Part shown: one piece after another, positions 1-9,385 of the stretch
How positions within the stretch are numbered: the first letter of the stretch is position 1
Layout of the letters: the number at the start of each line of letters is the position of its first letter
From: Aliidiomarina sedimenti
Lineage (GTDB): Bacteria; Pseudomonadota; Gammaproteobacteria; Enterobacterales; Alteromonadaceae
NCBI RefSeq assembly: GCF_003986955.1
Contig: NZ_PIPN01000001.1
Location: forward strand, 434,001-498,000
Length of the DNA: 64,000 nucleotides
Direction: 5' to 3'
Translations under genes and position numbers: made by a program
The notes under the pieces: model-generated
Told to the model about the DNA's origin: nothing
Databases searched by the model: none
Seen by the model: only the letters and a program-made list of their open reading frames with translations

Positions 1-1310
1 AAGACCATGTGAAACGGGCCGCGATGGTTCGTGAACAAGCAGCGAAGCATGGTCGTCATGTGGCTATCTTAGGTGATCTGCAAGGTCCAAAAATACGAGT
101 CGCCCGCTTCAGTAATGGTTCCGCTATGCTTGAGCAAGGGCAGACCTTTATTCTCGACGCCAGTCTGGATAAAGACGCCGGTGATTCGAATCAGGTAGGC
201 CTTGATTACGCTGACTTACCCCAGGATGTAAATACCGGCGATGTGTTGCTGCTCGACGATGGTCGGCTGCGCTTGCAGGTCGATTCGGTGAGCGGCAGCC
301 AGGTCATTACCAGCGTGCTGGTTGGCGGTACCCTGAGCAACAATAAAGGGATTAACCGCTTAGGCGGGGGCCTGTCAGCCGCCGCACTGACCGATAAAGA
401 TTTACGTGATATTCAGACTGCCGCTGATATCAATGTTGATTTTCTCGCGGTCTCCTTTCCCCGTTCCAGTGACGATATAAATCGCGCCCGCGCCCTGCTT
501 CGGGAAGCCGGCGGTAAAGGCGGTATTTGCGCCAAGATCGAACGTGCTGAAGCAGTCGCCACCGAAGCGGCCCTGGATGATATTATTCATGCCTCCGATG
601 TGGTCATGGTGGCGCGTGGCGATCTCGGTGTTGAAATTGGCGATGCACAACTGGTCGGTAAACAAAAACAGATTATTCAACGTTCACGGGCACTCAATAA
701 AGTCGTCATTACTGCCACCCAAATGATGGAGTCGATGATCGATAATTCGATGCCAACACGGGCCGAAGTCATGGACGTAGCCAACGCCGTGCTTGACGGC
801 ACAGATGCAGTAATGCTCTCTGCAGAAACGGCAGCGGGCAAGTTTCCGGTTGAAACCGTACTGGCGATGGCTGACATCTGTAAGGGGGCCGAAACTCACC
901 CCAGCGTCACCATGTCCTATCACCGCGCGGATGAAACCTTCACCTCGATTGCGGAATCAACCGCGATGTCGGCAATGTACGCTGCAAACCACCTCAGTGG
1001 CGTCAGTGCTATTATTGCGCTGACAGAATCAGGTCATACCGCCAAGTTGATGTCACGGATCAGTACCGCACTACCAATTTTCGCTCTCACCCGCCACCAC
1101 AGCACGCTGGCAAAAACGGCGCTGTACCGTGGGGTTTATCCGGTCTATTTCGATACGCGTGAATCAGCCCTGGATACGCTGATTGCGGATGCAATGGCCG
1201 TGGTGGAATCGCGTGGGCACTTACAGAAAGGCGACTATGTGATTATTACCTACGGTGATTTAATGGGCACCATAGGGTCCAGTAACACCGTTAAAATCAT
1301 GCAGGTTTAA
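1..1310 (+). CDS. pyk: Pyruvate kinase, 5'-truncated by the window edge
   Basis: Converts phosphoenolpyruvate and ADP to pyruvate and ATP, the last step of glycolysis in the cytoplasm. About 436 residues are visible. The frame is open through the left edge and already in the family alignment ([11 protein letters not shown] near the visible start), so roughly 45 N-terminal residues are missing and the internal GTG at 9 is not the start. The [10 protein letters not shown] segment, the [12 protein letters not shown] active-site loop and the [11 protein letters not shown] region are all present, followed by the C-terminal allosteric domain. It resembles the E. coli PykA type more than PykF. Its stop overlaps the stop of the convergent lipoprotein gene by three bases. 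Confidence 0.95.
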   Translation, partial: DHVKRAAMVREQAAKHGRHVAILGDLQGPKIRVARFSNGSAMLEQGQTFILDASLDKDAGDSNQVGLDYADLPQDVNTGDVLLLDDGRLRLQVDSVSGSQVITSVLVGGTLSNNKGINRLGGGLSAAALTDKDLRDIQTAADINVDFLAVSFPRSSDDINRARALLREAGGKGGICAKIERAEAVATEAALDDIIHASDVVMVARGDLGVEIGDAQLVGKQKQIIQRSRALNKVVITATQMMESMIDNSMPTRAEVMDVANAVLDGTDAVMLSAETAAGKFPVETVLAMADICKGAETHPSVTMSYHRADETFTSIAESTAMSAMYAANHLSGVSAIIALTESGHTAKLMSRISTALPIFALTRHHSTLAKTALYRGVYPVYFDTRESALDTLIADAMAVVESRGHLQKGDYVIITYGDLMGTIGSSNTVKIMQV

Positions 1311-2185
1311 AAGGTCATTGTTGCTATATCGAGGTCGCGGCTGCGCAACATACTGCGTAAGTCGCGACGCAACTCTTGCAACTCTGCCGCGAAATGCAGA
1401 CGTTGGTCGTCAGTGAGCAGGCCATGCAGGGTCATTAAGCGCTCCTGACTGGCTTCTTTCGCTGCGCTGGTCTGTGTTATCAACACATCGCCGCGCAGGT
1501 TCTCCGGTTCTAAGAACAGCCCATCCAGATGTTCACTCAACAAATCTGACTGACTGCGCTGTTCAAGAGCTGAGGCAAACTGCTCCGCCCATTCCAGCCG
1601 GTACTCAATCCAAAGCATAGTGCTGTCATCGATGCTATCAGCCCACTCATCGAACAACGCCTGCTGCTCCCCGGTTACTGCTCCCAGCCAACGCTGAGCC
1701 TGTTTCTGAAACATATCGCGCCGCTCTGCAACACGCTCATCGGCGGTTGAGTCCTGATACTCATCGAGACGCTGCTGAATGGAGTCGGCCACACTCTGAA
1801 TGAGCTCGTCGACCTGAGCATCACTTAAGTCAGGTAACAAACGCAGTGCCGCTGGCAACGCACCGGAACGCACCTGAAACCAGAAGTCGGCTGCTAGATC
1901 GCTATACTGGCGCACCGCTTCCGGGTCGAGAGTGGCCTCAGTAATATCCGCTTCGAGGGTTTCAAGTGTCAGGTGATACCGTGGTATTTGGGTCTCTGCG
2001 TGCCATTGTAAAAACGCCTCAACCTCTTCGTTCAACGCTTCATGCTGCTCGCGTTCCAGGCTCACGTAATCGCGTGCCTGCCAGACTATATACGTGTCCG
2101 CAAAACGGTAGGCGAAACTTCGCGAACAGGCACCTACCCCAAGAACAATCAGCGCCACGACAATCAGTTTAAGTAGTCTATGCAT
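1307..2185 (-). CDS. DUF6279-type lipoprotein
   Basis: A 292-residue predicted lipoprotein of unknown function. The N-terminus is a short basic stretch, a hydrophobic segment and a lipobox ending VGAC near residue 20, so it should be lipidated and face the periplasm. The rest is hydrophilic, rich in Glu, Gln, Leu and Trp and probably helical, with no catalytic motif. It resembles the DUF6279 family. I chose the ATG at 2185 over an in-frame TTG at 2200 because it gives a normal signal peptide. The gene lies immediately downstream of a terminator, so it probably has its own transcript. Confidence 0.8.
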   Translation of the reverse strand: MHRLLKLIVVALIVLGVGACSRSFAYRFADTYIVWQARDYVSLEREQHEALNEEVEAFLQWHAETQIPRYHLTLETLEADITEATLDPEAVRQYSDLAADFWFQVRSGALPAALRLLPDLSDAQVDELIQSVADSIQQRLDEYQDSTADERVAERRDMFQKQAQRWLGAVTGEQQALFDEWADSIDDSTMLWIEYRLEWAEQFASALEQRSQSDLLSEHLDGLFLEPENLRGDVLITQTSAAKEASQERLMTLHGLLTDDQRLHFAAELQELRRDLRSMLRSRDLDIATMTF

Positions 2186-2198
2186 AAGCTTCACAGGC

Positions 2199-2224
2199 AA
2201 AAAGGGCCGCTATTCTAGCGGCCC
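2199..2224 (-). terminator. Intrinsic terminator of the LytTR operon
   Basis: A perfect 9-bp inverted repeat (2204-2212 with 2216-2224, 3-base loop) is followed on the minus strand by a T run. The stem includes the stop codon of the response regulator gene. It separates that operon from the lipoprotein gene. Confidence 0.8.
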
Positions 2225-3042
2225 AAAATTAATTGTTTGATCTTGTCTTTATAACTACGACTGACCTTTAATTCTTCACCATTATGTAGAATCAGATGGT
2301 ACTCACCGTTTTGCCTGCTACAGAGTTTCTGCACCTGATTCAGGTTAACAATCGCGGAACGATGAATGCGCTGAAAGCTTTTCGGGTTCAGCTCTTTTTC
2401 CAGCTCTTTCATGGTGCGTCGAAGAATATGAGTTTCATTGTCAGCATGAATACACATGTAATCGCCGGCAGCGTCTACCCACTCGATCGCACTGATAGCG
2501 ACCCGGGTAATCTCGCCACTTTCCTTAATCGCGATATGCTCTGGATAGTCATCGACCCGCAGTGACTCGCCGTCCGCCAGTCGCCGAAGAATATCTTCGC
2601 CATCTTCGCCAGTCATTTCTGCAACAAGGTCAACCAGCTTGTGCTGCTGTTCTTTCTCAGACACGTTGACCATGGCCAGCTCAATCCGCTCAAGAGCTGC
2701 CGCTAAGCGCTCTTCATCGACGGGCTTGAGCAAATAATCCAGCGCCCGCACATCGAACGCACGAATTGCATACTGGTCATACGCGGTAACAAACACAATC
2801 AATGGCATCTGGCTCATTGACTGACTGAGCGCCCGTAATACTTCAAAGCCGTTTAAACCAGGCATCTGAATATCCAGGAAGACCAGATCAGGCGCCGTCT
2901 CGGTGATACGTGTCACCGCGTCACGGCCGTTACTGCATTCAGCAACCACCTCAACCTGCTCAAACTGATCAAGACGCACCAGTAAACCGCGTCTTGCCAA
3001 AGGCTCATCATCCACTACAACTGTTCGAATTTTCTTACTCAT
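2215..3042 (-). CDS. LytTR-family response regulator
   Basis: A 275-residue response regulator. The receiver domain (about residues 5-125) has the acidic pair VVDDEP, the phosphoacceptor Asp near residue 57 in VFLDIQMPG, and the Thr and Lys motifs (FVTAYD, LLKPVD). A linker leads to a C-terminal LytTR DNA-binding domain with FQRIHRSAIVNLNQV. It is of the AlgR/BtsR/YpdB type and binds DNA through the LytTR domain when phosphorylated. Start: the ATG at 3042, 4 bases after the kinase stop; an upstream in-frame start would overlap the kinase gene. The target genes cannot be read from the sequence. Confidence 0.92.
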   Translation of the reverse strand: MSKKIRTVVVDDEPLARRGLLVRLDQFEQVEVVAECSNGRDAVTRITETAPDLVFLDIQMPGLNGFEVLRALSQSMSQMPLIVFVTAYDQYAIRAFDVRALDYLLKPVDEERLAAALERIELAMVNVSEKEQQHKLVDLVAEMTGEDGEDILRRLADGESLRVDDYPEHIAIKESGEITRVAISAIEWVDAAGDYMCIHADNETHILRRTMKELEKELNPKSFQRIHRSAIVNLNQVQKLCSRQNGEYHLILHNGEELKVSRSYKDKIKQLILGR

Positions 3043-3046
3043 GTCT

Positions 3047-4114
3047 TCACACAACTTGCCACGGAATCCGAATCTCAACAATGCAACCTGTTGGATCATT
3101 TGCAAACAGATTAAAGGAGTACTGCTTTCCGTACAAGGCCTTTAATCGTTCAGCGGTATTGCTCAGCCCGACGCCCCCGCCTTTATTGCTCCGTTTCGGT
3201 ATCTCATGCACCGCGACCGGCCCGTTGTCTTTAACTTGGATGACCAGAGTCTCCACCTCAACCCGGGCATTTATCTCGATAGTGCCCTGCTCTTCGAGAC
3301 GTGCAATGGCGTATTTTATAGAATTTTCGATAAGTGGCTGCAAAAACATACTGGGAACCAGCGCGCGCGCTGCATCTTCGGTTATGGCGGTGAAGACCTG
3401 CAATCGTTCTTCGAAGCGGACCTTCTCAATATCCAGATACAGCATCAGAACCTCAACTTCGCGCGCTAAGGTAATCCGTTTAATGGGTTCGTTATCAAGG
3501 GAAAAACGCAGGAAGTCACTCAACCGTGACATCATTTTATTGGCGGCCTTGTTCTCCTCCACCAGGATCAAGGTGGAAATAGCGTTCAGGGTATTAAACA
3601 GAAAGTGCGGATTTAACTGATAACGCAGCATTTTCAGCTGTGACTGATGCGCCATCGACGCGGCAGTGAGCGCTTTTTGCTTTTCATCCTGGAGCATCTG
3701 GTAATACTTAATAACAAAGTACAGCCCGCTCCAGCTGAGAATGATATACCACTTAGCGATGGTGTAATTGAAGTAGAACAAGGGATTGATCGGACGATAG
3801 CCGAAACGGTAGATCTCCCAGTTGGTGGCGTTATCGATAACTGCCCACAGTGCGGCAGTGACGAAAGATGCCACCAGCACCACAAGGAAAAGCCACGCCG
3901 GACGTCGGTTCCAGATGCGCCGATAGAGGTAACGTAACGGAATCGTCAGCAGGAAACCGGCATAGGCGCCCAACGCGACAATTACCATGTAAATGTCACG
4001 CATCTCCTGAGTAAAAGAGCCAAGGTACTGAATCAGTCCGTAGCCGATCCAGCCGGTTAGCTGCAATACCCAGAAAAATTTATTGCGGTCGTCGAAAAGT
4101 TGTCGCCAGTTCAA
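3047..4114 (-). CDS. LytS/AlgZ-type sensor histidine kinase
   Basis: A 355-residue membrane histidine kinase. Four hydrophobic segments fill residues 12-140. A His_kinase (PF06580-type) domain follows with YQLNPHFLFNTL, His170 being the likely phosphorylation site, then an ATPase domain with LQPLIENSIKYA and KDNGPVA. It should phosphorylate the LytTR regulator encoded 4 bases downstream. The start is a TTG: an in-frame TAA lies three codons upstream and no ATG is available before the first membrane segment. No extracellular sensor domain is present, so it probably senses within the membrane. Confidence 0.9.
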   Translation of the reverse strand: MNWRQLFDDRNKFFWVLQLTGWIGYGLIQYLGSFTQEMRDIYMVIVALGAYAGFLLTIPLRYLYRRIWNRRPAWLFLVVLVASFVTAALWAVIDNATNWEIYRFGYRPINPLFYFNYTIAKWYIILSWSGLYFVIKYYQMLQDEKQKALTAASMAHQSQLKMLRYQLNPHFLFNTLNAISTLILVEENKAANKMMSRLSDFLRFSLDNEPIKRITLAREVEVLMLYLDIEKVRFEERLQVFTAITEDAARALVPSMFLQPLIENSIKYAIARLEEQGTIEINARVEVETLVIQVKDNGPVAVHEIPKRSNKGGGVGLSNTAERLKALYGKQYSFNLFANDPTGCIVEIRIPWQVV

Positions 4115-4254
4115 GATGTGTTACTGCACCAATACAAAATTTTAACAAAGTATACCGAAATCAGCGTAAAGCTCCGACCCTCTTTATCTCGCGATTGTCG
4201 CGCTTGGTCGCATTCGTTACACTGACTAGCTTAAACGGACGATCAGGAGAATCC

Positions 4255-6045
4255 ATGTCGGCTTGCCCATTGCACTATCATATCAAAGCAGCGGACTGCT
4301 CGGGACACTATTTCGACGTGTGCCTGCGCATAGAAAACCCCGACCCGGAAGGGCAAACGCTACGTCTCCCTGCCTGGCTACCCGGCAGTTATATGATCCG
4401 TGATTTTGCTAAACATGTGGTTGAGTTCAGTGCCAACCATAACAACCAGATCCTGCACTATCACCGGGTCGACAAGCAGACCTGGTTGCTGCAGGCAAGT
4501 GACGGTCCGATTGAGGTACGTTACCGGGTCTACGCCAATGACTTATCCGTGCGTACGGCCTTCCTTGATGACACCTTTGGCTTTTACAACCATAGTGCCC
4601 TTTGTCTCGAGGTGGTTGGACAGAGCCGGCAACCCTGCGAAGTCGACATAGAGCTGCCGAACGGGTATGACAATTGGTATCTCGCAACAGGGATGCCGCG
4701 ACTGCGCGGGGATGCCTTCGGCAGTGGTCGTTTCCGTGCCGACGATTATCAGCAGCTGATTGATTTTCCGGTGCTGATGGGCGAATTAACGCTGGATGAC
4801 TTCATCGTCCATGGTACCCGTCACCGAATCGCCATTGCCGGCCGCCACTTCGCCGATATGGACAGGATCAGCGCTGATCTGGCGAATATCTGCGAGAACC
4901 AGCTTGATATGTTTGAAGGCGCAGCGCCGTTCGACGATTATACCTTTCTGGTCATGGTCACCGGGCAAGGCTTTGGCGGACTTGAACATCGCAATTCCAC
5001 TGCCCTGCTGTGCAGTCGTAAAGACCTGATCCATTCACAGCAGGCTGGAATGACAGATAGCTATCGCACCTTCCTCAGCCTCTGCTCCCATGAATACTTT
5101 CATTCGTGGAATATAAAACGTTTACGCCCACGCGAATTCATTCCATTTCACCTCGACAAAGAGCAGTACACAGAGCAGCTTTGGTTTTACGAAGGGGTGA
5201 CCAGTTATTACGACGACTACATGGTTCACCGGGCTGGTTTAAGCAGCCCCCAGCAGTATCTGGATACCTTGGCGACAACCCTCACCCGTGCACTGATGGG
5301 CCAGGGTTCGCAGCGTCAGACGCTAACCGAGTCCAGTCAGCTCGCCTGGACCACCTTCTACCAGCAAAACGAGAATGCGCCGAACGCAATTGTCAGTTAT
5401 TACAGCAAAGGCGCCATTGTTGCGCTTTGCGCCGACTTGTTAATTCGAAAACAAAGCAATCATAGCTTTACCCTTGATGACGTGATGCGCCAACTGTGGC
5501 TGGAGTATGGCAAAGACGAGCGCGGCACCACCATGGACAGCCTGATTGACTGCCTCATCGATGCCGGCGGAGCGGAAATGCGCAGTCTGTTGCAGCGTGC
5601 CCTGCACACTACGCATCCGCTGCCGCTCAAAGAACTGCTTAGTTTTGTTGGTGTTGAGGCGCAGACCCTGGCCCTTGAAAGTGACAACGGACCCTTTGGC
5701 AAAGCGCCCCGGGTTGAATTCCAGGTTAGCTTAGGGGCTCGTTTTACGGCGCGCGAACACGGGCTTGAGTTAATTCAGGTTTATGAGGGTGGTAGTGCGT
5801 ATGAGGCAGGCCTTAGTGCCGGTGACCTGCTGATTGCGATTGATAATCTGCAAATTAATGCAACCAATCAACTGGAGTTTTTCAGCCGCTACCAGGCCGG
5901 AGACAAGGTGGTGGTGCATGCATTTCGGCGTGACGAACTGAAGCAACGAGAGTTGCAGTGGCAGGCCCCAGAGCGTATCAACTGGGTGCTAACCCTGGCT
6001 GACCCGACGAAGGCCAGCCCCTGGTTATCAGTCCCGCGGGGGTAA
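4255..6045 (+). CDS. M61-family (glycyl aminopeptidase-like) peptidase with PDZ domain
   Basis: A 596-residue zinc aminopeptidase of family M61. After an N-terminal beta domain, the catalytic region carries HEYFH (near residue 280) followed by NIKRLRP, with the downstream zinc-ligand region LWFYEGVTSYY. The C-terminus has a PDZ domain (about 505-570; IQVYEGGSAYEAGL, GDLLIAI). No signal peptide is seen, so it is probably cytoplasmic. I chose the ATG at 4255 because AGGAGA lies 4 bases upstream; an earlier in-frame start at 4195 lacks one. Family members prefer N-terminal Gly or Ala. The 3' end overlaps the convergent M23 gene by 18 bases. Confidence 0.92.
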   Translation: MSACPLHYHIKAADCSGHYFDVCLRIENPDPEGQTLRLPAWLPGSYMIRDFAKHVVEFSANHNNQILHYHRVDKQTWLLQASDGPIEVRYRVYANDLSVRTAFLDDTFGFYNHSALCLEVVGQSRQPCEVDIELPNGYDNWYLATGMPRLRGDAFGSGRFRADDYQQLIDFPVLMGELTLDDFIVHGTRHRIAIAGRHFADMDRISADLANICENQLDMFEGAAPFDDYTFLVMVTGQGFGGLEHRNSTALLCSRKDLIHSQQAGMTDSYRTFLSLCSHEYFHSWNIKRLRPREFIPFHLDKEQYTEQLWFYEGVTSYYDDYMVHRAGLSSPQQYLDTLATTLTRALMGQGSQRQTLTESSQLAWTTFYQQNENAPNAIVSYYSKGAIVALCADLLIRKQSNHSFTLDDVMRQLWLEYGKDERGTTMDSLIDCLIDAGGAEMRSLLQRALHTTHPLPLKELLSFVGVEAQTLALESDNGPFGKAPRVEFQVSLGARFTAREHGLELIQVYEGGSAYEAGLSAGDLLIAIDNLQINATNQLEFFSRYQAGDKVVVHAFRRDELKQRELQWQAPERINWVLTLADPTKASPWLSVPRG

Positions 6046-6876
6046 CAAAAGCTGGGGATCGACTCGTGTTGATTCCCAGTTCATGCGCCAGTCCAGATGA
6101 GGCCCGGTCGCGCGCCCTGTGGCACCTATTTCAGCAATAGGATCGCCCTGTTGCAGATAATCGCCGACATCCACGTAAATACGATGCAGGTGCAAAAAGC
6201 TCGAAAAAACCCCATGGCCGTGGTCAACGATCAAGGTGCCGCCGGACATCAGCATATCCGGGTGAGCCAATACCACGATACCACCTATCGGCGCATACAC
6301 TGGCGTGCCGGTAGGAGCGGCAATATCGATGCCCCAGTGCGGTGCCCGTGGTTCGCCATTAAGAATACGTTGCGAACCGTACACACCGCTAATACGCCCT
6401 TCTGCCGGCCAGGCGTATGGGCCGGTAAAATACGTCATCTCGCTACGAACCTGACGGGCCTCTGCAACCTGCTGATTCTCAGCACGGATTCGCTCCTGAG
6501 CCGCAGGATCCGGCGTCACTGTCTGTTGCGGTAACCCTTCGATACGTTGAATATTAAACTCACGTGACGCAACATCCAGTGTCGAGCTATGTTCAGTCCC
6601 CTCTGCATCCGTTACCGTGAGCGTTTGTTCAGCATCCGCTTCCCGAGGCAAACCAAAAACAAAATAGCCATACTCACCGACCGTTAATTCTTCGCCGTTC
6701 AGGCGCACCTTAAAGCCCGGCTCGGTTTTACCGACCACCAGCGCCCCCTGGGTCAACTGACCTTGCAACTGAACATAGTCGTTGAGGCGATGCTCGCTCT
6801 CGTGCTCGTCCGCCTGCACCGACCCAAGTCCAGCGAGTAGTAGCAGTATTCCCGGTAAACCGTACCATTTACGCAT
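6028..6876 (-). CDS. M23-family (LytM-type) peptidoglycan metallopeptidase
   Basis: A 282-residue exported protein. The signal peptide covers about residues 1-21 and is followed by a beta-rich region. The M23 domain has HWGIDIAAPTGTPVYAP, VDHGHG and the HLH motif in SSFLHLHRI, all zinc-site elements, so it looks catalytically competent. It probably cleaves peptide cross-links in the cell wall. I chose the ATG at 6876 because AAAGGAGC precedes it and a signal peptide begins there; a longer open frame to 6999 is coding sequence of the upstream gene. It overlaps that gene by 8 bases, suggesting translational coupling. Confidence 0.92.
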   Translation of the reverse strand: MRKWYGLPGILLLLAGLGSVQADEHESEHRLNDYVQLQGQLTQGALVVGKTEPGFKVRLNGEELTVGEYGYFVFGLPREADAEQTLTVTDAEGTEHSSTLDVASREFNIQRIEGLPQQTVTPDPAAQERIRAENQQVAEARQVRSEMTYFTGPYAWPAEGRISGVYGSQRILNGEPRAPHWGIDIAAPTGTPVYAPIGGIVVLAHPDMLMSGGTLIVDHGHGVFSSFLHLHRIYVDVGDYLQQGDPIAEIGATGRATGPHLDWRMNWESTRVDPQLLLPPRD

Positions 6877-7750
6877 AGCCAATAGCTCCTTTGCCAACAC
6901 CTTCATAAGCGATGACCTTAACGTCAGCCTCAGGTTCCGCCATTTTAATCGTCGCCGCCAGGTAGTTAGAAATGCATTCAACGGTTGAATCGGTATCAAT
7001 TACCGTATTCTCAGTTCGTGGCACAGCCAGCTCAAATAGCCCCTGATCAGCCTGATAACTATAGCAGACATGATCGTCGCCCACGCTCTCGCGGCCATAC
7101 TCAGACAGTTGCATTGTGTCCGGCATCACCACGTCCTCGACGGAGCCAACATAGATATCTTCCCACTTACGCGCCCAGTGTTGTTCCAGTCGTGGGGTTC
7201 GCATGCCATTCAGATAAACCTGAATCGCCGAGCGGTGGCCGTGGGCAATTCGTTGACAGTTGCCGTCATGTTTCTTCAGGCCATGGGTGTAGTGATAATA
7301 AAACCCGTTGATCTGTTCAGCCCGCAATGTCAGTTGCAGACCTTCAACGTTGGTTGGCAGCTGACGTTTTATTACCCCATGCAAATAGGCCTTAACGGTG
7401 TCCATCGTCACTTCATCGGCATCGACAAAGGCATAGGCGTCGGCAGGACAGAATAAATGAATAGAGCCATTATCCGGGCGCATGAAATCGACCCAGTAAC
7501 CACTTTCATCCTGGTTCCGGCTGACTTTGGTAAAGGGGTGTTCAGCGGGGACTGCCAGCTTATGGTCGACGGAGTCGTCAATAATCGCTTTGATTTGCTT
7601 TTTAACGCGGCCGAAATCCAGCACCATCGACTGGTCGTTCAACGACCCGTCTAACGTGATATCGACGATCCAGCTTTCGCCGACTATACCCCGCTGTGGA
7701 CAAAGGTAAGAAAAGTCGATAACAGTCAGATCATTTACAAATAATTGCAT
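6869..7750 (-). CDS. 6-carboxytetrahydropterin synthase-like protein with two T-fold domains
   Basis: A 293-residue protein of the 6-pyruvoyl-tetrahydropterin synthase/QueD family, about twice the usual length. The C-terminal half has the zinc-site pattern (HDGNCQRIAHGHR) and a C-terminal Glu motif (VKVIAYEG). The N-terminal half has the partner elements MVLDFGRVKK and VDHKLAVP but no HGH. This looks like a tandem duplication in which each half kept part of the conserved motifs. The usual role is the queuosine precursor step from dihydroneopterin triphosphate, but no other queuosine gene is nearby, so the activity is uncertain. It is coupled to the M23 gene. Confidence 0.8.
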   Translation of the reverse strand: MQLFVNDLTVIDFSYLCPQRGIVGESWIVDITLDGSLNDQSMVLDFGRVKKQIKAIIDDSVDHKLAVPAEHPFTKVSRNQDESGYWVDFMRPDNGSIHLFCPADAYAFVDADEVTMDTVKAYLHGVIKRQLPTNVEGLQLTLRAEQINGFYYHYTHGLKKHDGNCQRIAHGHRSAIQVYLNGMRTPRLEQHWARKWEDIYVGSVEDVVMPDTMQLSEYGRESVGDDHVCYSYQADQGLFELAVPRTENTVIDTDSTVECISNYLAATIKMAEPEADVKVIAYEGVGKGAIGYA

Positions 7751-7804
7751 GCCGGTGGCGGTCCTTGATTCGCGTTACTACAAAGGCGTTAGTATAACGG
7801 AAGT

Positions 7805-8437
7805 TCAACTCTGCCACCATTGCCACAGCAAGTGCGCTGCCAGTAACCACAGAAACGCCCCCATTACCCGATCAAACCAGTAGCCCTTCGCCAGCAATAA
7901 ACGACGCATCCAGTCATTGCCGAGCATCAATGCCAGCAAACAAAACCAGGCCATGGTGGCCAACGCCATATACAGGCCATAGCCAGCCTTTACCAGCATC
8001 GGCGTTTGCGGCGCTATCAGGGTGGTAAAAAGCGCCAGAAAAAACAACGTCGCCTTGGGATTGAGTGCATTGGTGATAAAGCCAAGCACAAACGCCTTGC
8101 CCGCACTCAGTCGATCCGCTTGCTCGGTATCAATGGTCTGAGTCATCGCCGGCGCCCGCATCGCGTTCCAGCCGAGCCAGATGAAATAGCCGCTGGCAGC
8201 CAGCAGGAGGGTCTGATAAAGCCAGGGGGTGCGATGGATGACCAGCGCTACACCGAGCAGCGAATAAGCAATATGAACCAGAATACCGGTCCCCACACCG
8301 ATAGCAATAATACAGCCAAGCCGGATCCCATAACGCACCGCGTAGCGACTGACGACGGCAAAGTCCGGACCCGGGCTCATCACGGCCAATAAGTGCGCGA
8401 CGGCAATGGTGGTAAACTCGAAAAGATACTCAGACAA
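7805..8437 (-). CDS. LysE/RhtB-family amino acid exporter
   Basis: A 210-residue inner-membrane protein with about six hydrophobic segments. The family signature is near the N-terminus (LLAVMSPGPDFAVV), with NPKATLFF in the middle. Family members export amino acids such as lysine, threonine or homoserine lactone. The start is a TTG, with AGGGGA about ten bases upstream and the N-terminus aligning with the family. The gene is divergent from a LysR regulator 69 bases away, the common exporter-regulator arrangement. Substrate not determinable. Confidence 0.9.
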   Translation of the reverse strand: MSEYLFEFTTIAVAHLLAVMSPGPDFAVVSRYAVRYGIRLGCIIAIGVGTGILVHIAYSLLGVALVIHRTPWLYQTLLLAASGYFIWLGWNAMRAPAMTQTIDTEQADRLSAGKAFVLGFITNALNPKATLFFLALFTTLIAPQTPMLVKAGYGLYMALATMAWFCLLALMLGNDWMRRLLLAKGYWFDRVMGAFLWLLAAHLLWQWWQS

Positions 8438-8491
8438 CGGCTTGTGTCCCCTTAGTTAGCCAGCTAAAATTAACTGTAATTCATACCAGAA

Positions 8492-8504
8492 TGAGAAAAA
8501 CTCA
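8492..8504. promoter_or_regulatory. Candidate LysR operator (T-N11-A palindrome)
   Basis: TGAGAAAAACTCA, a 4-bp inverted repeat around five A residues, lies 2 bases before the lysR start in the divergent lysE-lysR interval. It fits the general T-N11-A LysR box pattern. A short AT-rich palindrome could arise by chance. Confidence 0.3.
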
Positions 8505-8506
8505 CA

Positions 8507-9385
8507 ATGAAACGCGCCTCACTCAATGCGCTGCGAGTCCTCGCCGCTGTCGCCGAAACCCGCAGTTTTAAAGGTGCCGCCGACAAACTCGGGGTCACTC
8601 AATCGGCCGTCAGCCGGCAAATTCAAACACTCGAAGAGCAACTCGGCCTGCGGTTAGTCCAACGCGACAACCGAATGCACGCATTAACCGACGCAGGCAG
8701 TCTGCTCGCCCCGGAGTTGCAGCGCATTTTTTCCCAACTCGACGAGCTTATCAATACCTTAACCCAAAGCAAAGCGGCTGATATACGTACCTTGCGGCTG
8801 GCAGTGCATGAAAACTGCCTGCAATGGTTTCTCGCCCCCTGGCTGGATGACTTCCACTCGCTGTACCCTCACCTCAAACTGCAAATACAGCAGGCCGACG
8901 AATACCTCACTGAAGCCTCCGCCAATGACTGGCGTAACGCGCTGGAACGCAACGAAGTGGATGTGGTACTGAGTTGTGGCCAGATGCGCGGCAAAGGCGT
9001 GGTGATGACCCCGGTGCAGGAGTTTCACTGGCAACTCCACGGCGACGCTAAAGGGCCCCTGTTTTCAGTCATCGGCAGTGGCGACTTAAGCAACCTGACC
9101 CAACAGCAGCGTAACGCAGGCACCACGCTGACCTATCGCGGCGTACAGGAAGTGGCAAACACCGGCATGGCATTGACCCTGGCGCAGTTGCAACATGGTC
9201 AGCTGCTGATGCCCAGTCATTATTCGCAGCCACGTCAGGGGCAGCGTCTCGCGCTTGATTTACCCGCACAGGAACTGACGGTGGAGGCACCGGGCATGTT
9301 GCAAACCTTTCATGCGCGGCATAAAGAAAACGAACTGGCGGTGGTCGCCTTTACCAATTGGCTGCGCCATGTGGTCACGGTTTAA
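8507..9385 (+). CDS. LysR-family transcriptional regulator
   Basis: A 292-residue regulator. The winged helix-turn-helix spans about residues 5-62, with the typical NALRVLAAVAETRSFKGAAD and VTQSAVSRQIQTLEEQLG segments. A substrate-binding-like effector domain follows. It probably controls the divergent LysE-type exporter. The overall pattern resembles GcvA-like LysR proteins, but the effector is unknown. The 3' end overlaps the convergent ATPase gene by 11 bases. Confidence 0.9.
   Translation: MKRASLNALRVLAAVAETRSFKGAADKLGVTQSAVSRQIQTLEEQLGLRLVQRDNRMHALTDAGSLLAPELQRIFSQLDELINTLTQSKAADIRTLRLAVHENCLQWFLAPWLDDFHSLYPHLKLQIQQADEYLTEASANDWRNALERNEVDVVLSCGQMRGKGVVMTPVQEFHWQLHGDAKGPLFSVIGSGDLSNLTQQQRNAGTTLTYRGVQEVANTGMALTLAQLQHGQLLMPSHYSQPRQGQRLALDLPAQELTVEAPGMLQTFHARHKENELAVVAFTNWLRHVVTV

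Noticed and set aside
402-923. Antisense open frames within pyruvate kinase
   Set aside because: They mirror a well-conserved enzyme gene; codon periodicity explains them.
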